A DNA stretch of 64,000 nucleotides, from contig NZ_MRDE01000024.1 of the NCBI RefSeq assembly GCF_001968835.1, positions 1 to 64,000 on the forward strand, given 5' to 3'. Below, piece by piece: positions 54,878-64,000 of this stretch. Position numbers and translations under genes: made by a program. Source of the stretch: Tersicoccus phoenicis (GTDB taxonomy: Bacteria > Actinomycetota > Actinomycetes > Actinomycetales > Micrococcaceae). The notes beneath the pieces were generated by a model. That model had not been told where the DNA came from, made no database searches, and saw nothing but the letters and a program-made list of their open reading frames with translations. The stretch's first letter is position 1, and each line of letters starts with the position of its first letter.

Positions 54878-57805
54878 TCACGGGGGGAGGACGGTGGCGA
54901 TCACCCGGTCGCCGGTACGGCGCACGGTGACCGCGCCCCGTAGATCGGCGCGCCAGACGGTGGCCCCGAGGCCACGCAGCCGGTCCACGATGCCCGCCGC
55001 CGGATGCCCGTAGTCGTTGTCCCGGCCCACGGACACCAGGGCGAGCGGGGCACGGACCGCGTCGAGGATGGCGGTGCCCCCGTTCCGCGAGCCGTGGTGC
55101 GCCACCTTGATCACGTCGACATCCCGCAGGCCGGCCGCGGATCCTGGTGCCCCTAGCAGGGCGGCGGCGCCGTCCTGCTGGAGGTCGCCGGTGAGGAGCA
55201 CGCGCAGCGGGGGTCCGCCCGCCGCCGCAACTTCGATTCTCAGCACCACGCTGTTGTCGTTCTCCTCACCGATCGGCCGGGAGGTCCGTGGCCACAGCAC
55301 CGACCACGTCACCGCGCCGATGCTGCCCCGGGCCGGCTCCTGCAACCGTTCGACCGGCGTCGACGTGCGCCGCAGCAGCGCTGCGACCGCGGGCGCCAGC
55401 GCCCGATCCGCGGCTGACACGAGGACCCGGTCCACCGACCGACCCTTCAGCGCATCAGGCAGGCCGCCGTAGTGGTCAACGTGCTGGTGCGTGAGCACCA
55501 CGGCGGCGAGCCGTCGGACGCCCAGCCGGTCCAGGCATCGGGCCATCGCCGGCCCCGGCGGTCCACTGTCGACGAGCATGGCGGTCCCCGCCCCGACACG
55601 CAGCACCAACCCGTCGCCCTGGCCGACGTCACACATGGCGACCTGCCATTCCCCCGGCGCGACGGGCACGGCGACACTGAACGCGACTGTGCCGGCCGCC
55701 ACCATCGAGACGCCACCGATCAGGACGCCGGCGCGGACCAGCAGCCGTGCGCCGGCGCGCGCGGGCTGCCAGCGCCCACGCGTCAGTCGCGGAGACCGCG
55801 GCAGCCGCAGGTATCGGGGAAGCCGCGGGGGGCGGTGGCCCCGCGGTGGACGCTGGTGCCGCGGAGGGCGGCCGGTGCGCGACGGCGGCTCCGACCGGTT
55901 CCACAGCGGGCCGCGAGTGCTCACCTGGACACCTGCGGTCCGAGCGCGGAGCCGTGCCACGGCGAGCAGGACACCGATGGCCAAGGAGTCCACGATCGCC
56001 AGCAGCAGCATGCCGGTCAGCCCGCCTGGCCACGGGACTGACGCAACCGGCGCTGACGCGACGGCCCGCGCGACGGCAGCGATCGTGTCGGCACAGCGGG
56101 CACTGAGCCACAACGGAATCCCGGCGAGCGGTGACCAGGCCGCGTCGAGCAGGACGGCGGACGAGCCGGCCACCGTGACCACTGGCACGAGTGGCGACAC
56201 CAGGGCGTTCGCGGCCACGCCCCAGGTGCTGATGCTGGGCTGGATGAGGACCAGAAGGGGTGCGCACGCCGCCTGTGCTGCCAATGGCGCGGCGACGACC
56301 CGAGAAACCGCATCGGGCAGCCGGACGCCCCAGGCCCGGGGCAGCAGCATGGTCAGGGAGTTTCCGAGCGGTCCGCAGAGCCCGATCAGCGCCGCGGTCG
56401 CCACCACGGACAGGGCGAAGCCGAGAGCCGTCGCCAGGTACGGGTCGATCAGGAGCAGCATGCCGGCCGCCGTGCACAGCATCGCCACGGGAACGCGACC
56501 GCGACCGGAGACGACAGCGACGGTGCCGACTGCCCCCATCACGGCGGCCCGAAGCACACTCGGGTCCGGCCCGACGACCAGAACGAATCCGGTAAGGGCG
56601 ACCAGGGCGGCCGCAACCAACGACCAGCGGGGCATCCGCAGCAGCACGCCGATGCCGACGACGCAGCCGAGCACGATCGTGCAGTTGGTCCCGCTCACCG
56701 CCGTCAGATGCGTCAGGGACGCGGTCCTCATCGCCGCGCGCAGTTCCTCCCCTAGCGGAGCACGATCGCCGAGCACGAGACCGGGAATCAGCTGTCCGGC
56801 GTCGCGCGACTGCGCTGCGCTCAGCCCCCGCAGTCGGGATCGGACCCGGGCCGCGAGGTCGTCGACCGCAGCCGGAGCGGCAATCGTCCGGGGTGGGGCG
56901 TTGGCGCGCAGGAACGCCGCCTCCCGTGAACCAGGGTCGGTCGGGGCCAGGGCCCCGGCGACCCGGACGATCTGACCGGGCCGCACCGCTGCCCATTGGC
57001 GATCCCCGAGCACGAGGACCGGGGTGGACGCGGAGAAGCGCGCTCCCCCGGCCGTCGCCGTCGTGATCGTCCCCTGCACCAGGGTCAGCCCTTGCTGCCG
57101 GGCACCTTCGCCGCTCCTTCCCAGTGAGCGCGGTTCGTCCGTCACCGCGAGGTCGGCCGTCACCGACGACCGCTCGGTGATCGCCGCACCGATCGGCCCG
57201 GCGCGTTGCAGGTCGTGCGCCGTGCGTCCGGTGGTCAGGGCGGCAGCGGCGAGCAGAAGCAGGGCCGCGCACATCAGCGACGCTGTCGGAGCCGGGGCGG
57301 CACGGGTGCCGTCATCCCCGTCGAGTGTCGCACCACCGGACCGCCGTCGCACGGACGCCACCACGAGGAGCGTGACCCCGGCCAGTACGGCGGCGGACGC
57401 CGCCCAGCCGGCGAGCCCCGGTACCGTGACCGCCAGGGCGGTGCACGCCCAGATGGTGGCGGCCGGCGCGACCAGTCGCAGGTCCCAGCGGCGATCGCGG
57501 GAGGGTCGCGGCGGTCGAGGTGCGCGGGCGTGATCCTGCGTGGGCGTTCTCCGCGGCGCTCGCGACCGGGCTCGTCTGGGCACACCGGCCACTTCGACAG
57601 CGGCACGATCACGGCCGGAGCGCGACGCCGGGGCACGGTGGCCGGCAGCCTCGCCGGTCGGCGGCACCACCGCCGAAGGAGCGTCGACGTCGGTCCCCAG
57701 GCCCCTGTCGGGGCCGATGTCGACGTCCGTGTCGGGGCCGGTGCGGGGGCCACGGCTGGCCGCCTCGGCCAACCGTCGCCACGGGGGGTCCGGTCGCCGG
57801 TTCAT
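54878..57805 (-). CDS. comEC: ComEC/Rec2-family DNA-uptake channel
   Basis: A 975-residue membrane protein. After a long Arg/Pro-rich N-terminus (~100 residues) come a DUF4131 region, the competence domain (LTHLTAVSGTNCTIVLGCVV, then GPDPSVLRAAVMGAVGTVAV) with many membrane helices, and a C-terminal metallo-beta-lactamase domain with LTHQHVDHYGGLPDAL and VAHHGSRNGG. ComEC forms the inner-membrane channel for single-stranded DNA during transformation; the MBL domain may degrade the other strand. It overlaps comEA by 4 bp. Whether this organism is naturally competent is unknown. Confidence 0.93.
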   Translation of the reverse strand: MNRRPDPPWRRLAEAASRGPRTGPDTDVDIGPDRGLGTDVDAPSAVVPPTGEAAGHRAPASRSGRDRAAVEVAGVPRRARSRAPRRTPTQDHARAPRPPRPSRDRRWDLRLVAPAATIWACTALAVTVPGLAGWAASAAVLAGVTLLVVASVRRRSGGATLDGDDGTRAAPAPTASLMCAALLLLAAAALTTGRTAHDLQRAGPIGAAITERSSVTADLAVTDEPRSLGRSGEGARQQGLTLVQGTITTATAGGARFSASTPVLVLGDRQWAAVRPGQIVRVAGALAPTDPGSREAAFLRANAPPRTIAAPAAVDDLAARVRSRLRGLSAAQSRDAGQLIPGLVLGDRAPLGEELRAAMRTASLTHLTAVSGTNCTIVLGCVVGIGVLLRMPRWSLVAAALVALTGFVLVVGPDPSVLRAAVMGAVGTVAVVSGRGRVPVAMLCTAAGMLLLIDPYLATALGFALSVVATAALIGLCGPLGNSLTMLLPRAWGVRLPDAVSRVVAAPLAAQAACAPLLVLIQPSISTWGVAANALVSPLVPVVTVAGSSAVLLDAAWSPLAGIPLWLSARCADTIAAVARAVASAPVASVPWPGGLTGMLLLAIVDSLAIGVLLAVARLRARTAGVQVSTRGPLWNRSEPPSRTGRPPRHQRPPRGHRPPRLPRYLRLPRSPRLTRGRWQPARAGARLLVRAGVLIGGVSMVAAGTVAFSVAVPVAPGEWQVAMCDVGQGDGLVLRVGAGTAMLVDSGPPGPAMARCLDRLGVRRLAAVVLTHQHVDHYGGLPDALKGRSVDRVLVSAADRALAPAVAALLRRTSTPVERLQEPARGSIGAVTWSVLWPRTSRPIGEENDNSVVLRIEVAAAGGPPLRVLLTGDLQQDGAAALLGAPGSAAGLRDVDVIKVAHHGSRNGGTAILDAVRAPLALVSVGRDNDYGHPAAGIVDRLRGLGATVWRADLRGAVTVRRTGDRVIATVLPP

Positions 57806-58617
57806 CCGATGGTCACGAGGGGGCGCAGTTCGGCCATCATCTTCTCCCCGATGCCGGGCACCGCGTCCAGGTCGTCGACGCTGCCGAAGGGCCCCTGCTC
57901 GGTGCGCCAGGCGACGATGCGTTGGGCCAGGACGGGCCCGACACGCGGCAGGGTGTCCAGTCCGGCGGCATCGGCCGTGTTGATGTTCACGGGCGCTCCC
58001 ATGCCTGGCGCCGCGGCCGCCGGGTCCGGGCTCGAGGCCGACGCCGGACCGGGAACGGGCGCCGATTCGTCCCCGGCGGCCGGTACCCGGATCTGCGTCC
58101 CGTCCTCCGCACGCGCGGCCAGGTTCACGGCTTCCAGTCGAGCGCCCGGGAGGGCACCTCCCGCAGCGGTCACGGCGTCGGCGACCCGGCTACCGGCAGC
58201 CAGACGCACCACGCCCGGACGGCGCACGGCCCCCGCCACGTGGACGACCACCCGGCCGTCCCCGCCGGCCACGCGGTCCGACGGCGCGGTACCGGACGGC
58301 GCCGGATTCGTGCTCGGTGCACCGGCAGCTGCGCTGCGAGCCGACGGTGGATCGGCCGTCGCCGGTGGCATCGACGCCGGACCGAGCGGTGCTCCGGTGG
58401 CAACGGCCCGGACGCTGACCTCCGTCGTGGCGGGGACGATCAGGGCCCGCACCAGGAGAACGACCGCAATCACGGCCAGCACCACGGCGGCAGCCGTGCC
58501 GATCCGCCACACGATCCGTGCCGCGCCGTGCCGGTCACGGCCCGCGGGCCGGTGGCGAAACTCGTTCGCGGCATCGGTGTTCGAGAGGTCAGCGAGCCGT
58601 GTGGACGGATCGGGCAT
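57802..58617 (-). CDS. comEA: ComEA-family DNA-binding protein
   Basis: A 271-residue membrane-anchored protein. One membrane helix (AAAVVLAVIAVVLLVRALIV, ~43-62) is followed by an Ala/Pro-rich spacer, a SLBB domain (VVVHVAGAVRRPGVVRLAAG) and a C-terminal double helix-hairpin-helix (VNINTADAAGLDTLPRVGPV, then AVPGIGEKMM). ComEA binds incoming double-stranded DNA and hands it to ComEC. ATG 58617 is 6 nt after -10 box TAGCGT, so a comEA-comEC transcript is probably leaderless. Confidence 0.93.
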   Translation of the reverse strand: MPDPSTRLADLSNTDAANEFRHRPAGRDRHGAARIVWRIGTAAAVVLAVIAVVLLVRALIVPATTEVSVRAVATGAPLGPASMPPATADPPSARSAAAGAPSTNPAPSGTAPSDRVAGGDGRVVVHVAGAVRRPGVVRLAAGSRVADAVTAAGGALPGARLEAVNLAARAEDGTQIRVPAAGDESAPVPGPASASSPDPAAAAPGMGAPVNINTADAAGLDTLPRVGPVLAQRIVAWRTEQGPFGSVDDLDAVPGIGEKMMAELRPLVTIG

Positions 58618-58623
58618 GCGACC

Positions 58624-58629
58624 ACGCTA
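58624..58629 (-). promoter_or_regulatory. -10 box of comEA-comEC
   Basis: TAGCGT on the minus strand ends 6 nt before ATG 58617. Confidence 0.5.
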
Positions 58630-58676
58630 GGAGTGGGCGGGTACCTCCGGCAGGCGCCTCCCACCGGGATGTGGAT

Positions 58677-59582
58677 TCAGCCGTCGGTTCGCGGCCGTGT
58701 GGAGGGAGAATCTCGGTGGCCGGTGACCACGCCGAGCACCCCGAGCCCCACGTGGGCGGCCAGTACCGAGGGGAGGCGGGACACCAGCGGGCGGACGCCG
58801 GTCTGCGCCGTCAGCCGCTCGGCCAGTTGGTCCGCCTCGGCGAGGTTGCCGAAGTGGTGCACGGCGCAGTCCCGGTCGGCTGCCGGCACGGTGCCGAGGT
58901 CGGCGACCGCCAGGGCCTCCAGCCGCCGGATCGCCCGGGGCGCCGAACGGACCCGCTCGAGGGGCACGACCACGCCGTCGTCGATCTGCAGCAGCGGCTT
59001 GATCGCCAGCACTCCCCCGAGCCAGGCCGCCGCCCCACCGACCCGGCCACCGCGGCGCAGCGTGTCCAGGCTCGGCACGTAGAACCGCACCCGGTGCTGC
59101 TCGGCGGCGCGGCGCGCCGCCGCAACGACCGCGGCCGGCGGCGCGCCGGTGGCCGCCATCAGGCACGCGTCACGGACGGCGAAGCCCAGCGCCATCCCGG
59201 CGGTGCCGGAGTCGATCACGGACACCGGCACCGGGACGCGGCCGGCCGCCCAGCGGGCCGAGTCGACCGTGCCGGACAGGCCGGCGGACAGGTGCACCGA
59301 GACGATGTGCGGGTGGCCGGCCGCGGCCAGGCGCCGGTACACGGCCTCCACGGCGCCCGGCGACGGCCGGGACGTGGCCAGCGTGCGGCCCGACGCCAAC
59401 GCCAGCTCCAGCGCGGCCGGTGACCCGGGAGCCAGCGGTTCGCCGTCCACGGTGACCGGCAGCTTCAGCACGGTCAGGCCGTGATCGGCCTCCAGGGCGG
59501 CGCGCAACGCATCGGGCAGTCCGCAGGCGGCGTCGGTGACCACCGCCACCGGGAGCCGGACGCCCCGCTCGTCGTCGCCCAC
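58677..59582 (-). CDS. DegV-family fatty-acid-binding protein
   Basis: A 301-residue EDD-fold protein. The N-terminal VAVVTDAACGLPDALRA and the TSRPSPGAVEAVYRRLAAAG block, then VSVHLSAGLSGTVDSARWAA, are the DegV signature. DegV/FakB proteins bind a single fatty acid; FakB works with the kinase FakA to activate it. No fakA is seen nearby. It lies between leuS and comEA on the same strand. GTG 59582 is the first start of the frame. Confidence 0.9.
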   Translation of the reverse strand: MGDDERGVRLPVAVVTDAACGLPDALRAALEADHGLTVLKLPVTVDGEPLAPGSPAALELALASGRTLATSRPSPGAVEAVYRRLAAAGHPHIVSVHLSAGLSGTVDSARWAAGRVPVPVSVIDSGTAGMALGFAVRDACLMAATGAPPAAVVAAARRAAEQHRVRFYVPSLDTLRRGGRVGGAAAWLGGVLAIKPLLQIDDGVVVPLERVRSAPRAIRRLEALAVADLGTVPAADRDCAVHHFGNLAEADQLAERLTAQTGVRPLVSRLPSVLAAHVGLGVLGVVTGHRDSPSTRPRTDG

Positions 59583-59618
59583 GCGGCCGTCCCGCCTGCT
59601 CCCGGTGGATGACCCGGC

Positions 59619-62165
<2,547 letters not shown>

Positions 62166-62239
62166 GCTGATCTCAATCCTTCGGTACGCGACGGTGGTCT
62201 CGACGCCTCGGTGCGGCCCGATGACGGACCTGGACACAC

Positions 62240-62264
62240 AAAAGCCCCTCGCTGCGCAAGGGGC
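62240..62264 (-). terminator. Intrinsic terminator in the leuS leader (attenuator)
   Basis: On the minus strand GCCCCT (62264-62259) and AGGGGC (62249-62244) form a 6-bp stem followed at once by TTTT (62243-62240), 75 nt before leuS. This is one of the few hairpins in the window with a T run, and it lies inside the leader, so it is a likely attenuator. A competing stem (GCTGTGCC with GGCACAGC) lies just upstream. Confidence 0.6.
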
Positions 62265-62303
62265 CGCTGTGCCTGCGGGACGCGGAGCGCCCGGGCACAG
62301 CCT

Positions 62304-62324
62304 CTAGAGAAGTCGAAACGGCAT
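62304..62324 (-). CDS. leuS leader peptide (putative)
   Basis: ATG 62324 opens a six-residue peptide MPFRLL with two leucine codons (CTT, CTC) directly before the TAG stop. The -10 box TAGCAT ends 6 nt before the ATG, so it would be translated from the 5' end of the mRNA. Stalling at the leucine codons could favour an antiterminator over the downstream hairpin. Attenuators with leader peptides before leuS have been described in some Streptomyces. Confidence 0.5.
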   Translation of the reverse strand: MPFRLL

Positions 62325-62330
62325 GTCGTC

Positions 62331-62336
62331 ATGCTA
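62331..62336 (-). promoter_or_regulatory. -10 box of the leuS leader transcript
   Basis: TAGCAT on the minus strand ends 6 nt before the leader-peptide ATG 62324. Confidence 0.5.
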
Positions 62337-62373
62337 CCGCGTCGGTACCGGTGACTGATCGACCGCCGCGGCC

Positions 62374-62379
62374 TAGCAT
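62374..62379 (+). promoter_or_regulatory. -10 box of the FAD-linked oxidase pseudogene
   Basis: TAGCAT ends 7 nt before ATG 62387. The promoter looks intact although the gene is broken. Confidence 0.45.
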
Positions 62380-62386
62380 GGCCGCC

Positions 62387-64000
62387 ATGGCGCGTAGCGA
62401 ACTGCCCGCACCCGTCGTCCGACCGGTCGACCCGGTCCACCCGTCACCCGGGGTGGACCGGCACGCGCTGGAGCGGGAGTTGCGCGCCCGGGTCGACGGC
62501 GAGGTGCGGTTCGACGCCGGCTCCCGGGCCGCCTACTCCACGGACGCGTCCAACTACCGGCAAGTGCCGATCGGCGTCGTCGTGCCGCGCACCCGGAGGG
62601 CCGCCGCCCGGACCATGCTGATCTGCGCCGAGCGCCGGGCCCCGGTGGTCTCCCGCGGTGGCGGCACGAGCCTGGCCTGGTGCTGGACGATCTGAACCGG
62701 CAGCTGGCTCCGCACGGACTCCGGTTCGGCCCGGAACCGGCCACCCACAACCACTGCACGCTCGGCGGCATGATCGGGAACAACTCCTGTGGCGCCACCG
62801 CCCAGCACACCGGCAAGACGGTGGACAACACCGTCGCCCTGGAGGTGATGCTGCCGGACGGCACCCGGATGGAGGTGGGGTAGACCTCCGACGACGCGTA
62901 CGCCGAGATCATCGCCGCCGGTGGGCGCAGGGCGCAGGTCTACGGGCAGTTGCGCGCCCTCATCGACGAGTACGGGGACGCGGTGCGTCGCCGGTATCCG
63001 CCCATTCCCCGCCGCGTCTCCGGGTACAACCTGGACTCGCTGCTGCCCGAGAAGCAGTTCCACGTGGCGCAGGCCCTGGTGGGGACCGAGAGCACGTGCG
63101 TCCTCGTGCTCCGCGCCAAGCTCACGCTGATGCCGGTGGTGAACCACTACGGCGTCGTGCTGCTCGGGTGCCCGGACGCCGGCGCCAGCGGGGACGACGT
63201 GCCTGCCGTCGTCGCCCACGATCCGCTCGCGCTCGAGGGGTTCGACGCGAAGGTGATCGAGGACGAGCGGGCCAATCGGATGAACGCCACCGCGATCGAA
63301 CAGTTGCCGGCGGGCCCGCAGGCCTGGCTGCTCGTTCAGTTCGGCGGCGACTCGGTGCAGGAGGCGCAGGTGGCGGCGCGCGCGTTCGCGCAGGACGCCC
63401 GCGGGTTCGCGTCGGAGCCGACCGTGACGGTGCTGACGGACCCGCAGGAGCAGGGACAGTTGTGGGAGGTGCGGGAGGCGGCGCTGGGTGCCGTCGCCCA
63501 GGTCCCGGGCCTGCCGGCGATGTGGCCCGGGTGGGAGGACTCGGCGGTGGCGCCGGAGCGGATGGGCGACTACCTGCGGGCCCTGCGCCGGCTGTACACC
63601 GAGTTCAGGTACGACGACGCCGCCGTCTACGGGCACTACGGGCAGGGATGTGTGCACAGTCGGGTCCCCTTCGACCTGGTCACCGCGGACGGCGTCGCCC
63701 GGTTCCGGGCGTTCCTGGAGCGCGCCGCCCGGCTGGTCGTCTCGATGGGCGGGTCCCTGTCCGGCGAGCACGGCGACGGGCAGGCCCGGGCCGAACTGCT
63801 GCCGATCATGTACGGCGACGACCTGGTGGACGCGTTCGCCCGGTTCAAGGCGATCTTCGACCCGGACAACCGGATGAACCCGGGGAAACTGGCCGCGCCG
63901 TACCGCATCGACGAGAACCTCCGGCTCGGTCCCGGGTACGCGCCACGGACCATGGACACGCACTTCGCCTTTCCGCGCGACGACGGCGACTTCGGCAGGG
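62387..64000 (+). pseudogene. FAD-binding oxidoreductase of the GlcD/D-lactate dehydrogenase type, inactivated and cut by the window edge
   Basis: The N-terminus is a PCMH-type FAD-binding domain (RFDAGSRAAYSTDASNYRQV; VVSRGGGTSLA), followed by GPEPATHNHCTLGGMIGNNS and the FAD-oxidase C-terminal region up to SMGGSLSGEHGDGQARAELL. Full-length relatives are ~950-residue proteins with a C-terminal Fe-S domain that oxidise D-lactate or similar 2-hydroxy acids. Two lesions are clear. Around 62680 about 40 codons are deleted with a frame change, so GGGTSLA joins VLDDLNRQL. A TAG stop lies at 62881-62883 after RMEVG. Beyond that the frame is open to the window end, so decay seems recent. Confidence 0.82.

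Overview
The window is chromosomal DNA from a high-GC actinobacterium. The evidence is the gene content: an actinobacterial qcrCAB/ctaE plus ctaCDF respiratory cluster, DUF3043, DUF3054 and DUF3097 proteins, a long-form LeuA, dnaJ2-hrcA with a CIRCE-like site, and the order era-CNNM-ybeY-phoH ... rsmE-dnaJ-hrcA ... hemW-lepA-rpsT-holA-comEC-comEA-degV-leuS. Many genes start with GTG, and many have a TAnnnT -10 box ending 6-8 nt before the start codon, which points to leaderless transcripts. I cannot name the genus from sequence alone.

Layout. 1-14.8 kb is accessory or variable: a moeZ remnant cut by a frameshifted IS1380-type element, a lone tryptophan 2,3-dioxygenase, three small toxin-antitoxin modules (RHH/Doc, FitA-like/VapC, MbcA-like/RES), a decayed phospholipase C, a divergent regulator/methyltransferase/flavoprotein cluster, and single enzymes (MBL, SDR, PIG-L, RibD-like, tandem GNAT). 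14.8-27.2 kb is respiratory core: trpD, then ctaE-qcrC-qcrA-qcrB on +, a GntR regulator, ctaC-ctaD-ctaF on -, erpA, an M20 peptidase and a DUF3043 protein. 27.2-30.5 kb is a dead IS4-type element whose transposase gene is split by a 1.4 kb cargo carrying a TetR gene and a divergent membrane-protein gene. 30.5-62.2 kb is mostly housekeeping on the - strand: aldo/keto reductase, pyrD, an ABC-F ATPase, uppS, recO, leuA with a leucine leader, an LCP protein, era, a CNNM protein, ybeY, phoH, a GerMN lipoprotein, rsmE, dnaJ, hrcA, DUF3097, DUF4870, hemW, lepA, rpsT, holA, comEC, comEA, degV and leuS with its own attenuator-like leader. 62.4-64 kb is a FAD-linked oxidase pseudogene that runs off the end.

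How the genes work together. QcrCAB and the CtaCDEF subunits form the bc1-aa3 branch of aerobic respiration. Two separate leucine-sensing leaders sit before the leucine biosynthesis gene and the leucyl-tRNA synthetase gene. Era, YbeY, RsmE, LepA and S20 form a ribosome biogenesis and translation group. HrcA and DnaJ form a heat-shock unit. ComEA and ComEC are DNA-uptake proteins. No tRNA, rRNA or CRISPR was seen. The most unusual structure is the cargo inserted in the IS4 transposase, flanked by an exact 7-bp direct repeat, whose removal restores the transposase reading frame.
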